From positions 1 to 64,000 of the forward strand of contig NZ_VFEV01000005.1 of NCBI RefSeq assembly GCF_007858275.1: 64,000 nucleotides of DNA. The letters run 5' to 3'. Shown in pieces: positions 28,650 through 37,598 of the stretch. The notes beneath the pieces were generated by a model that worked only from the letters and a program-made list of their open reading frames with translations, ran no database searches and had not been told where the DNA came from. The stretch comes from Pseudomonas proteolytica. Its GTDB lineage: Bacteria; Pseudomonadota; Gammaproteobacteria; Pseudomonadales; Pseudomonadaceae. A program made the position numbers and the translations under genes. The stretch's first letter is position 1, and each line of letters starts with the position of its first letter.

Positions 28650-29579
28650 TTAAACGTTAGGGCAAGGTACCGGCGCCCAGTCGGCCAGGTTCGGATCGCG
28701 GCAAGTGCCTTCGATCTGTGCTTTACCGGCGCTGGCCACCTGCTTGCTTTCAGTCTGCTTGACCTTGGCGGTCAGGATGCTTTTCTCGGTGCCCACCGCT
28801 TCGGTCGGCACCTTTGGCAGTGGCGGACGCTTGGTCACGACTTTGCCGGTGGATTTGCCTTTCTTCGCCGGGACCACGGTCTTGGTGGTATCGGCGGTGG
28901 CCACGGTCACCACATCATTACGCTGCACACCCACCTGTTGCAGGTCTTTCTCGTAGGCCTGGGTGTAGTTGTTCAGGTCTTCGCTGGCCTTGCCATTGAC
29001 CGCGACGATCAGGTCATTGGACTCCTTGAGGCCGGAGACGATTTCCGCCAGGCGCTTGCGGCCTTCGGTGTCGTTGACGGTCTTGGCCTTGCGGTCGGCC
29101 ACAAGCTTGGTGAACGCGCTCTGGTAGCACTGCTGGGACGCCTTGGCGTACGCGGTGCTGCGGTCGATGTCGGAGGCGCTTTTGTTGAAGTCAGCGGCGT
29201 AGGACGCGATGCGCTGGTTGTCGTCGCTGATCTGCTTCTGGCGCTCGGTGTAGTAACCCGCCGCGCCACCTGCCAGGGCACCGCCCGCTGCACCAATGGC
29301 GGCGTTGCGGCCGCGCTTGTCCGAATCCCCGGTCAAGGCGCCCAGCAGCGCACCACCCGCCGCGCCGAGGGCAGCGCCGGTGACGACCGACTTGGTCATG
29401 TCCGAATCGGTGGCACGCAAGTGCTGCACAGGCTCGTAGCAATTGGGGTAGTACTCGACCTTGGTGCTCGACGCGACCTTGGAGGCCGGCGACGTGGCGC
29501 AACCAGTCAACACGGTGCTGAAACCAGCCGCGATCAGCAGCAAGTAACGCTTGGAAACCGCCTTACGGGAAAAAAGCAT
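28650..29579 (-). CDS. tagQ: T6SS-associated outer-membrane lipoprotein TagQ
   Basis: A 309-residue lipoprotein. The signal is KRYLLLIAAGFSTVLTGC, with lipobox LTGC at about Cys26. A glycine-zipper region follows (about residues 65-110; GAALGAAGGALLGALTG and AAIGAAGGALAGGAAGYY), then a long helical part and a charged, Lys/Pro-rich C-terminus. In PAO1, TagQ anchors TagR at the outer membrane in the TagQRST cascade that activates PpkA. It is last in the leftward operon, 83 bp after tagR. ATG 29579 is chosen because upstream codons to 29666 run through tagR. Confidence 0.75.
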   Translation of the reverse strand: MLFSRKAVSKRYLLLIAAGFSTVLTGCATSPASKVASSTKVEYYPNCYEPVQHLRATDSDMTKSVVTGAALGAAGGALLGALTGDSDKRGRNAAIGAAGGALAGGAAGYYTERQKQISDDNQRIASYAADFNKSASDIDRSTAYAKASQQCYQSAFTKLVADRKAKTVNDTEGRKRLAEIVSGLKESNDLIVAVNGKASEDLNNYTQAYEKDLQQVGVQRNDVVTVATADTTKTVVPAKKGKSTGKVVTKRPPLPKVPTEAVGTEKSILTAKVKQTESKQVASAGKAQIEGTCRDPNLADWAPVPCPNV

Positions 29580-29662
29580 AGGTGTGTTCTCTTTTAAGTT
29601 TGACTTGCCCAGCACGGCCCATGCCGCCTGAGTCCCTTCCAAGCTCGCCAGCCTGCGAGCGA

Positions 29663-31375
29663 TCAAGACCGCTGACCGCTCGCTGCGAGCAATTCCTTCA
29701 AAATCGTTGCCGGGTCGGCTCGCTGTTGTTTGCGATAGTTACCGACATGGCGAACGAACAACGTCGCGCGCGTCATCAGGCTCTTGCCCAATACCGGCTT
29801 GCGCTCCAACTCTTGCTTGACCCTTTGAAACTGCGCCTGGATCACCGCATCGGTGTAGCGCGTGCCGGTGGCCAGGTTGTCGATATAGATCGCCACCGCA
29901 CCGTCCAGCGCGCTGCGGCCATTGGCGATGGCCGTGGCGAACAGCTGCGCGCTGGCCTCGTCCTTGGCGTCCAGGGACTGCTGGCGACTTTTCTGCAGAT
30001 TGATCAGGCGGATGTTGTAGTTATTGATGGTCTCGGCCACCAGGGCGGCAGACTGGATCAGGTTGCCGGCCGCCTCCTCACGTTGCTGGGCAATCAGCGA
30101 CACATTGCGCTTGAGCTCTTCGTTGACCAGCCCCAACTCGGCCTGCAGCCGCGGGTCGACGCTGGCGGCGATGATGCTGTCCAGGCGCTTGGTCGGGTCC
30201 TGGGCGTCGTCGATGGCATCGGTCAGCGCGGCCAGGCGCCCCTCTTTCTGCCACTGCGCAAACAGTTCGTTGTAGCGTGAACGCGGTGCCGACAGTGCTC
30301 CGATCGCTACGCGAAAACCGGTGGTTTCGTTGCTTTGCTCGGTGCCATCGGCGCCGAACAGCGGGTACTCGCGGCGCATGCCGGTGAACAGCGTGCCCTC
30401 GCCTTCCAGGTAGTTGCCACCCTTGACGATAAAGCCGCCATACGTGCCCTGGCGGCGGCCGGCATGGACCAGTTGGAACGACTCCTGGACCATTTCGGCG
30501 GCGTTGCCGATCACGTCGAACATGCCGATAGGGTTCGGCAACCTGGTGCCGATGGGCATCAGCCGCGCGGCCTGGCCGGTGCCGCCGGCGACCTGGTTGA
30601 ACACCGCCCAATCGCCCAGCGGGCCGTCGCTGTCGCTGCCCTCGATGCGCCGTGGGAACAGCCGGCCTTCGAGGTCCTGGCGGCTCACCGCCTGGCCGCC
30701 GCGTGCGGCGAACTCCCATTCCACTTCGGTGGGCAGCCGCACAAAGCCCAGGCCGCCATCCTCTGCCGAAGATCCGCGACCACTGACCGGCAACAACTCG
30801 CGGTGATATTTCATCAACCAGGCGCTGTACACCGCTGCAAAACGCTCGGCTTCAAACCGCGACAGCTTGACCTTGGGCAGGCGCCCGGCCATGCCCTCAG
30901 GCACCTCGCACGCCGGGGCTGGCTCGCCGCTGGCCAACGACTGGGCCTGGGCCATGACCTGGGCATACTGGCGCGCGGTCACTTCGTACTTGCCGATAAA
31001 GTAGAGCATCGGCTTGAGCGGGGTCTTGGCGTCGGTCTTGGGCATCAGCGGCGCGATGACCTTGTTCCAGCCCTTGGGCAAATCCTTGAGGGTGAATTGG
31101 CCGTTGATGAAGTCGCGGCGATAGCCGGAGATAAACGACTGCTTGTAGCCCGCCTCGCCTTCGCTGAACGGGTAGCCGAGGCTGACTTCACGGTCGTCCA
31201 GGGTGCCCTGGGCCAAGACATAGGCGTAGCGAAACACCATATGGCCCCCGCACGGCAGCGGCAGGCTGACGTCATCGGCCAAAGGCTTGGGGTTGTCCAG
31301 TTTGTCGCCGGCCTCATCGGCCCAGGCCCCAGCAGCCAGGCTCAGCGCCACGGCGGCGCCCAACAACTTATACAT
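29663..31375 (-). CDS. tagR: T6SS periplasmic activator TagR (formylglycine-generating enzyme-like)
   Basis: A 570-residue secreted protein. It has a signal peptide (LLGAAVALSLAAGAWA), then an FGE-sulfatase (SUMF1) domain from about residue 100 to 355 with characteristic FIGKYEVTARQYAQVM, RLPTEVEWEFAARGG, NPIGMFDVIGNAAEMV and GFRVAI. A long, mostly helical C-terminal part of about 200 residues follows. In PAO1, TagR acts upstream of PpkA and is needed for threonine phosphorylation of Fha1. ATG 31375 is chosen over the open frame at 31423, which lies inside tagS. It overlaps tagS by 8 bp. Confidence 0.9.
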   Translation of the reverse strand: MYKLLGAAVALSLAAGAWADEAGDKLDNPKPLADDVSLPLPCGGHMVFRYAYVLAQGTLDDREVSLGYPFSEGEAGYKQSFISGYRRDFINGQFTLKDLPKGWNKVIAPLMPKTDAKTPLKPMLYFIGKYEVTARQYAQVMAQAQSLASGEPAPACEVPEGMAGRLPKVKLSRFEAERFAAVYSAWLMKYHRELLPVSGRGSSAEDGGLGFVRLPTEVEWEFAARGGQAVSRQDLEGRLFPRRIEGSDSDGPLGDWAVFNQVAGGTGQAARLMPIGTRLPNPIGMFDVIGNAAEMVQESFQLVHAGRRQGTYGGFIVKGGNYLEGEGTLFTGMRREYPLFGADGTEQSNETTGFRVAIGALSAPRSRYNELFAQWQKEGRLAALTDAIDDAQDPTKRLDSIIAASVDPRLQAELGLVNEELKRNVSLIAQQREEAAGNLIQSAALVAETINNYNIRLINLQKSRQQSLDAKDEASAQLFATAIANGRSALDGAVAIYIDNLATGTRYTDAVIQAQFQRVKQELERKPVLGKSLMTRATLFVRHVGNYRKQQRADPATILKELLAASGQRS

Positions 31376-32552
31376 CTCTGATTCCCTCGCAAGCCTGGAT
31401 ACGCGCCACACGCCACCCACCACACGCGGCCGCCACGGCGCTGACGCCGAGCACCGCGACCAGCGCCAGGGCGTAATGCCGCACCAGCAGATGGCTGGCG
31501 TATTCGCCCGGCACCTGCACGAATAATCGATTCAAACCGGCCTCGGCCAAGCCATACAGGCCGGCACTGAGCAGCGCGGCAAACCCTGCGCCGTAGAGCG
31601 CCTGCAACGTCACGAACAGCAACAGCGCGCCCGTGGAAAACCCCAGCAGGCGCAACACCGACAACTCCCGGCGCTTGCGCGCCACGGCGGCCAGCGCCCC
31701 GGCGAAGATCGCCGCAAATGCTCCCGCCAAGGCCAGGCCGGCGATGATCCAGAACACGATGGACAAGTTGCGGCTCAGCGACTGCACCTGGGCGATGCTC
31801 AGCACCTGGGTCGAGACCAACAGGTTCTGCGCAGCGAAATGCACCCGCAGCGGCTCTACATCACTGAGACTGCGCGCATACAATCGAAACCCCGGATACA
31901 CCCGCTGCGCGCCCTCGCCTGCCGCGTCACCCGGCCAACCCAGCGCCAGTACCGCCCGGCCATCACGGTAATCTTCCGCCGCTTCCAGCAGGCTCAAACC
32001 GGCAAACAATCCATCCCGGGCGAATGCCTCCAGAGGCAATACCGCCAGCACCTGCAGCCGCGTGCCCTGGGCCTCGACACGCCCGGCCACTTGCCGCGCA
32101 AAGCGGGTTTGCAGCCAATCCCCCGGCCGCGCCGCGAGCTTCTCGGCGGCGGTGTGGCTCAGCACGATCTGGTCCAGGCCTGCGGGCACGGGCAGCCCGC
32201 TCAGCAACGGATCACCCGGCGCGGTCGGCAACATTTCCAGGATCAGCGCGCCTACCTGGGCCGTGGCCGCGATCTGCCGTGTGCGGGGGATGGCGAACGC
32301 CACATCGCTGCGCTGAGCAAGCTGCTCGACAAAAGCGTGGCTGAATCGACCACCGCCCAATGGAATGATTTCCCGGGTCGCCGGGTCATTCTCCAGGCGC
32401 TCGGTGAGGCTACTGACCAGGCCGAACTTGAGGCCGAACAACACCAGCAGCGGCGCGATCACGGCCACCAGCGCCAGCACCGAACAGGCCGACAACCAGC
32501 CATCGTCGCGGTAATCCTGCCAAGCGAGGGACGCTACCAAAGGAATGCGCAT
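31368..32552 (-). CDS. tagS: T6SS-associated ABC permease TagS (FtsX/MacB-like)
   Basis: A 394-residue inner-membrane permease. One transmembrane helix near the N-terminus (SACSVLALVAVIAPLLVLFG) is followed by a large periplasmic domain and three C-terminal helices (IVFWIIAGLALAGAFAAIF; GALLLFVTLQALYGAGF; YALALVAVLGVSAVAAAC). This is the FtsX/MacB layout of mechanotransmission ABC systems. With TagT it forms the inner-membrane part of the TagQRST cascade. The start overlaps the tagT stop by one base. Confidence 0.9.
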   Translation of the reverse strand: MRIPLVASLAWQDYRDDGWLSACSVLALVAVIAPLLVLFGLKFGLVSSLTERLENDPATREIIPLGGGRFSHAFVEQLAQRSDVAFAIPRTRQIAATAQVGALILEMLPTAPGDPLLSGLPVPAGLDQIVLSHTAAEKLAARPGDWLQTRFARQVAGRVEAQGTRLQVLAVLPLEAFARDGLFAGLSLLEAAEDYRDGRAVLALGWPGDAAGEGAQRVYPGFRLYARSLSDVEPLRVHFAAQNLLVSTQVLSIAQVQSLSRNLSIVFWIIAGLALAGAFAAIFAGALAAVARKRRELSVLRLLGFSTGALLLFVTLQALYGAGFAALLSAGLYGLAEAGLNRLFVQVPGEYASHLLVRHYALALVAVLGVSAVAAACGGWRVARIQACEGIRDV

Positions 32553-33259
32553 CAGCACGCCTCCCCAAGGGTTGCGGTGACGCCACCGTCGCTGTCGCGC
32601 TGGCAACTGATGCGCCGCACCTGCAAGCCACTGGCGCGGGCCAGGGGCTCGTCATGGGTGGCGATCACGCAGGCGGCACGGTGCTCGCGGGCCTGGGTCA
32701 GCAGCGCCTGCATGACACGCTCGGCATTAAGGGGGTCAAGGGACGCGGTTGGCTCATCCGCCAACAGCAGTTGCGGGCCATGGGCCAGGGCACGGGCGCA
32801 ACTCACGCGCTGACGCTGGCCCACCGATAACGCGCCAGGCTTCTTGGCCAACTGGTCACTGATCTGCAACTGCGCCGCCAGGCGCGCCACGCTGCCGTCG
32901 TCCTTGAGCCCCAACAGTTGCCGGGGCAGGGCAATATTGCTGCGCACGTCGAGAAAACCCAGCAGGCCGCCGGTCTGCAGCACATAACCGAGGTGCCGGC
33001 TGCGCAACCCGGCCAACGTGGATTGCTGATTGGCACGCCATAGGCCATCAATATCCAGCTGGTTGAATTCAAACCGGCCCACCTGATCCGGCGCCAACAC
33101 TAACGCCAACAGATCCAGCAGGGTGCTTTTGCCGCAGCCACTGGGCCCGACAATCGCCAATTGCTCCCCCGCGCACAGGTGCAACCCTGGAATCACCAGG
33201 CTATAGCGCTGGCTACCGACGCCCCGGCTCTTGTGCACCGCGCTCAGGTTCAGCATCAA
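32552..33259 (-). CDS. tagT: T6SS-associated ABC ATPase TagT
   Basis: A 235-residue ABC ATPase of the LolD/MacB type. Walker A is GPSGCGKSTLLDLL, the Q-loop is near VLQTGG, the signature is LSVGQRQRVSCARALA, Walker B is LLLADEPTASLD and the switch His is in IATHDE. It pairs with TagS to link the envelope signal to PpkA. Two adjacent ATG codons (33259 and 33256) are possible, and either overlaps the ppkA stop. Confidence 0.92.
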   Translation of the reverse strand: MMLNLSAVHKSRGVGSQRYSLVIPGLHLCAGEQLAIVGPSGCGKSTLLDLLALVLAPDQVGRFEFNQLDIDGLWRANQQSTLAGLRSRHLGYVLQTGGLLGFLDVRSNIALPRQLLGLKDDGSVARLAAQLQISDQLAKKPGALSVGQRQRVSCARALAHGPQLLLADEPTASLDPLNAERVMQALLTQAREHRAACVIATHDEPLARASGLQVRRISCQRDSDGGVTATLGEAC

Positions 33260-36228
33260 GGCAGCGTCGACAGCGGCACGCGGTACAACGCATCGCCCGG
33301 CTCGGCATCACCGAAACGGACCCAGTTGGCCACATCGTTATGGAAGGTCTCAAAGAGGCGGATTTTCGAATCCAGCTCATCGATAAAGTCTTCCTGTTCG
33401 GCCACGCTCAACGACAGCCACAGGTCCTGGGTCATGTTCAGGGACTTGCTGCGGTACGGCAGGCCTTCCAGGTATTCGCCGAGTATGCCGCCATCGGCGA
33501 GGTTGCCGCCCTTGCGCAATGCCTGCGGGTCGCGGCTCATGTAGGCCGAGGCGCTGGCGATTTCCTGGAAGAAATCCTTGGGCGAGGTCTGGGTCTTGCG
33601 CGCCGCATCGACGATCAGTTTGAGCGACTGCTGCAAGTCGTTGAGCTGCAATTTGGTGAGCATCACGCAGACCTGGAACGCCGGCAGCGCGGGGTTGGTC
33701 AGGTCGCGGTCGGCGGTCCAGGCGCTGACCAGCTGCGGCGCCTGGCTCGCGCCTTTGTGGCCGAGGAAGTCCATGTGCATGGCATAGCCGACGGCCGCGG
33801 ATTTGTCCGCCAGGCTCGGCGCGTTGCTGAGCAACGGCACCGGCTGCGGGGTGTTGCTGCGTACTTGGTGCACCAGGTTGGCGAACACCGTGCCGATCTC
33901 ATCGACGCGCTCGCCCAGCTTGCGCACATCGCCGCCCGGCACCGCTGTGTAGAGGTCGCCGATCTGCGGGTTGGCGTCGGCGGTCAGGGTGCGGTACTGG
34001 GACTCGGCGCCGCCATGGGTTTTCTTGCCGGCATCGGTGCGCAGGTGCAAGGCATAGATCTTGATCTGCTTGCCCAGCGCAGCCTGGCGCACTTCGGCTT
34101 CGTTCATCTGGGTGGCGGCGAACGGGTCGTTCTTGCGCAAGGCGCCGGCATCGGTCACCAACAGGATCAGGCGCCCGCCATAGCCGGACCAGTCCATACC
34201 GTTCACCGCCTGCATCACCCCGGCGAACGCGTCTTCGTTGAAGGCGTGACTGGAAACGGTCGAGGCCTTGACCTGCCGCGCCCTATCGAGAAAACGCTGG
34301 GGGTCGCGGCCCTGATCGAGGGTGATCAGGGTCTTGGCCACGTATTCCAGGCCCGGGGTTTTCTTCACGCTGCTGCGAAAGCCGACCATGCCGAAACTGA
34401 CACTGTCCAACTCGCCACGCTCGGCGATGCGGGTCTGCAACTCGTGGACGACGTCGCGCACTTGGTCGATGTAGGGCTGCATTGACACGGTGGTGTCCAC
34501 CACCAGCACCACAGCGGTGCGGAACGCATCGGCATTCGCACTGATCACCGGGGTCGCCGGTTTGGCAGCGGCACTGCCGGGGTCGATGGAGGCCACATTG
34601 AGCAACTGCACCGGCTGGCCATTCTCGTCGAAGCTCTCTTTGGCATCGAAGATCGGCAACAGGTAGAACTGATTCTGCGGCACGGCGCTGGCGGCGGGCT
34701 CCAGGGCCAGGACCTGCTGATTGTCGCCGGGGTTGTTCTGCGCCTTGAGCAACAGGTTCTTCGCCGCGACTGGATCCGCCAGGAGTTTTTCCACCTCGCC
34801 GGCCTGGCGCAGAAACATCACCGGCGCACGCCCCGAACGCTCGGTGAACTTGAGTACCAGGCTCTGCTTCCAGTCGCTGACATGCACAGCCGGCAACCAG
34901 CCGTCGCTGCGCCCATCGGTGGCGGCGCCCACACGCAGCCACGGGCTGCCGTCGATGTCTTTGCGCTGGTACACATAGAGCACGGAAAACGCCGGCAAAG
35001 CCTTGCCCGGTGCGCCGCCCGCCGCGCTGGAGAGCTTGGCGCCGGGCTTGCTCAGGACCCGCTGGAACAGGGTTTTCTTGCCGGCCATCAGCAACGGGCG
35101 CTGGCCGCCGTCGATATCGGCTGCCACCGGTGCGACGGCAGCAGGCGTCACGGGCCCTGGCGCAGCAGGCGGCGGCAGCGGGGCGTCGTCACTCAGCCAC
35201 CCGTAACTGGCGCCACCGATGGCCAGCGCCACCGCCACCGCCACGGCGGCCAATGCCAGCACGGGGCCGCGCCGCTGCTCGGACACCGCACGCGGCGGCG
35301 TGGGAGCCACCACCGGCTGGCGCACCGCTTGCGGCTGCGCAGTGGCGCTGGGCACTTCGATGGACACCGGGGTTAACCCGGCCAAGTCGTTGACCGGGCG
35401 AATCAAGGTCGCCTCCAGCGCGTCTTTCGGTGCTTCCAGCGGCAGTCGATCCAGCGCCAGCAGCAGCGCGGTGGCATCCGGGAAACGCTGCGCCGGGTCC
35501 TTGGCCAGGAGCTTTTTCAGCACCTCTTGATAACGACCATGGTGCAGCGGCAACTCCGGCAAGGGCTCGGTCAGGTGTGCCAGGGCCGTGGAGAGCGCAT
35601 CGGTGCCACGGTAAGGCAACTGGCCGACGAGGATTTCATAGAGCACCACCCCGAGGGCGTAGAGGTCGGCGCGGCCGTCGATTTCCTGGCCGCGCGCCTG
35701 CTCCGGGCTCATGTAGCTGGGGGTGCCCACGGCAAACCCGGCCTGGGTGAACTGCGTGCGGTCATCCAGGGACTTGGCGATACCAAAGTCCGACAGCACC
35801 GCCGTGCCATCGGCGCGAAACAGGATATTCGCCGGCTTGACGTCGCGGTGCACCAGGCCCTGGGCATGGGCGTAACCCAGTGCCGAGGCGATCTGGCGGA
35901 TATACACCAGCCCCTGTTCCGGCGTCAGGCCGGCGGCGATGCGCTCCTTGAGCGTGCCGTTGGGCAGGTATTCCATGGCCATGTAATACAGCTCGCCGAC
36001 ATTGCCGATGTCGTGGATCGTCACCGTATGCGGGTGCGACAGCCGCGCCAGGGTCTTGCCCTCGCGCAGGAAGCGTTCGCAAAAGCTCGGGTCGGCGGCC
36101 AGCGCGGCGGCCATGACCTTCAACGCCACCTTGCGCTCCAGCGACCGCTGGGTCGCCAGGTATACGCTGGCCATGGCGCCTTCGCCGATTTCGCCGTCGA
36201 TGTCGTAGCCGGGGATGATCAGGGTCAT
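33256..36228 (-). CDS. ppkA: T6SS serine/threonine kinase PpkA with C-terminal von Willebrand A domain
   Basis: A 990-residue membrane-spanning kinase. The Hanks-type kinase domain (about 7-270) has the ATP Lys37, catalytic HRDVKPANILF (Asp129) and DFG at 147-149. A Pro-rich linker and one transmembrane helix (VLALAAVAVAVALAIGGASY, about 325-345) follow. The periplasmic part has a von Willebrand A domain with the MIDAS-like motif DTTVS starting at Asp578. In PAO1 this kinase phosphorylates Fha1 and triggers H1-T6SS assembly. It is flanked by pppA (4-bp overlap) and tagT. Confidence 0.96.
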   Translation of the reverse strand: MTLIIPGYDIDGEIGEGAMASVYLATQRSLERKVALKVMAAALAADPSFCERFLREGKTLARLSHPHTVTIHDIGNVGELYYMAMEYLPNGTLKERIAAGLTPEQGLVYIRQIASALGYAHAQGLVHRDVKPANILFRADGTAVLSDFGIAKSLDDRTQFTQAGFAVGTPSYMSPEQARGQEIDGRADLYALGVVLYEILVGQLPYRGTDALSTALAHLTEPLPELPLHHGRYQEVLKKLLAKDPAQRFPDATALLLALDRLPLEAPKDALEATLIRPVNDLAGLTPVSIEVPSATAQPQAVRQPVVAPTPPRAVSEQRRGPVLALAAVAVAVALAIGGASYGWLSDDAPLPPPAAPGPVTPAAVAPVAADIDGGQRPLLMAGKKTLFQRVLSKPGAKLSSAAGGAPGKALPAFSVLYVYQRKDIDGSPWLRVGAATDGRSDGWLPAVHVSDWKQSLVLKFTERSGRAPVMFLRQAGEVEKLLADPVAAKNLLLKAQNNPGDNQQVLALEPAASAVPQNQFYLLPIFDAKESFDENGQPVQLLNVASIDPGSAAAKPATPVISANADAFRTAVVLVVDTTVSMQPYIDQVRDVVHELQTRIAERGELDSVSFGMVGFRSSVKKTPGLEYVAKTLITLDQGRDPQRFLDRARQVKASTVSSHAFNEDAFAGVMQAVNGMDWSGYGGRLILLVTDAGALRKNDPFAATQMNEAEVRQAALGKQIKIYALHLRTDAGKKTHGGAESQYRTLTADANPQIGDLYTAVPGGDVRKLGERVDEIGTVFANLVHQVRSNTPQPVPLLSNAPSLADKSAAVGYAMHMDFLGHKGASQAPQLVSAWTADRDLTNPALPAFQVCVMLTKLQLNDLQQSLKLIVDAARKTQTSPKDFFQEIASASAYMSRDPQALRKGGNLADGGILGEYLEGLPYRSKSLNMTQDLWLSLSVAEQEDFIDELDSKIRLFETFHNDVANWVRFGDAEPGDALYRVPLSTLP

Positions 36229-36944
36229 GGCGACACCTTCACGACGAGGGTGGTGATGTTGTCGGGCGCACCGCGGTTAAGCCCCAGGTGCACCAGGCTG
36301 CGGGCAATTTCGTCAGGCTCGGCATGGCTCAGTACATCGCGGATCTCGTGGTCTTCGACGGTCTTGTTCAGGCCATCGCTGCACAACAGGTAACTGTCAC
36401 CGGGGGCGATCAACAGGTCGACCACCGACAACTCCAGTCGCGCCTCCACGCCAATGGCGCGGGTGACGATATTGGCCCGTGGATGCACCCGCGCATCGGC
36501 CTCGCTGAGCAGGCCGCTGTCCTGCAGGTCCTGCACGTAGCTGTGGTCGCGGGAGATGCGCTCCAACTCGCCATCGCGCAGGCGATACAAGCGGCTGTCA
36601 CCGGCCCACAGGCACACGCCGCGCAGGCCACGTGCGGCCAGCAGCACCACGGTGCTGCCCATCATGGTCACGCCGCGGTTGGCAGTTTCTTCGCGCACGT
36701 CCGCGTTGACCCGGTTCAACTCGGTGCGCAGCGCCGCGGTGTATTCGTCCAGTGACCGGCCCACGGGCAGACTGCGCAGGCTGTCGACGATCAAGCTGCT
36801 GACGTAATCGCCTGCGGCATGCCCGCCCATGCCATCGGCCACCACCCACAGGCGGTTCTGCGGCAAGTCCAGGCACGCGTCCTCATTGACCTGGCGCACC
36901 ATGCCCACATGGCTTTTGCTCGCGGATTTGTACGTCGACCCCAT
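36225..36944 (-). CDS. pppA: T6SS PP2C phosphatase PppA
   Basis: A 239-residue PP2C-family metal-dependent phosphatase that removes phosphate from Fha and turns the system off. Metal-site motifs are VVADGMGGHAAGDYVSS, WAGDSRLYRLRDGE, LLCSDGLNKTVEDHE and DNITTLVV. Its stop overlaps ppkA by four bases. It follows tagF directly, with no intervening base. Confidence 0.96.
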   Translation of the reverse strand: MGSTYKSASKSHVGMVRQVNEDACLDLPQNRLWVVADGMGGHAAGDYVSSLIVDSLRSLPVGRSLDEYTAALRTELNRVNADVREETANRGVTMMGSTVVLLAARGLRGVCLWAGDSRLYRLRDGELERISRDHSYVQDLQDSGLLSEADARVHPRANIVTRAIGVEARLELSVVDLLIAPGDSYLLCSDGLNKTVEDHEIRDVLSHAEPDEIARSLVHLGLNRGAPDNITTLVVKVSP

Positions 36945-37598
36945 CTACACCACACCTTCTTGTCCGAGCAGAAATTGCGCAAAATCGCCGGCGGCAGGCA
37001 AACCCTGGCACCGCAATAAACCGGGGGAAATGCGTTGCGAACCACGCCCCCACCACAGGCTGGCGCCTTCGCAGGCCTGTTCGGCAAGGGCCGTCATGCG
37101 AGCATGGGGCACGGTGGCGGCAACCCGCTGCAGGCCGGCGAAGCGGCTGTCCAACGCGCGCGCCTCGCTGCCCGGCAAACCCAGGCGCTCCAGGCCATCG
37201 CTGAACCCTTCGAACGTGGCGCCGGGGTCCAGGGTGCTGAGCAACAACTCCTCGGCCTGCTCGAACCAGGCATCCGGGCCGCCCACCAGGGACGCTGGAT
37301 TGGCGTCGTGATCCAACAACGCGACCACCGCCAGCGGGAAATACCGCCCGACCCGATCAATGCTCGGCATCACCACCCCCGCCGCCGCATCCGGCCCGCA
37401 TACACCCGGCGCCAGCACAAAACGCCACAGCGGGCTGACCAGGTACACGTTGAGCCAATCGCCGCCCAGGCTGTGTTGACTGGCCAGCAAGCCGGCGGCC
37501 AGCCAACTGTCCCAGGGCCCGATAAAACTCTGGGGCAAGGCGCGGCTGACAAAGTCCCCGCGACTGGCCAACTTGCCGTAGAACCCCAAGGTGGTCAT
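36945..37598 (-). CDS. tagF: T6SS regulatory protein TagF
   Basis: A 217-residue protein of the TagF/DUF2094 family, starting MTTLGFYGKLASRGDFVSRA, with the family's LPQSFIGPWDSWLAAGL and PSIDRVGRYFPLAV. In P. aeruginosa, TagF represses the H1-T6SS post-translationally. In this layout it is a free-standing protein rather than fused to PppA. It overlaps tssM by four bases. Confidence 0.93.
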   Translation of the reverse strand: MTTLGFYGKLASRGDFVSRALPQSFIGPWDSWLAAGLLASQHSLGGDWLNVYLVSPLWRFVLAPGVCGPDAAAGVVMPSIDRVGRYFPLAVVALLDHDANPASLVGGPDAWFEQAEELLLSTLDPGATFEGFSDGLERLGLPGSEARALDSRFAGLQRVAATVPHARMTALAEQACEGASLWWGRGSQRISPGLLRCQGLPAAGDFAQFLLGQEGVV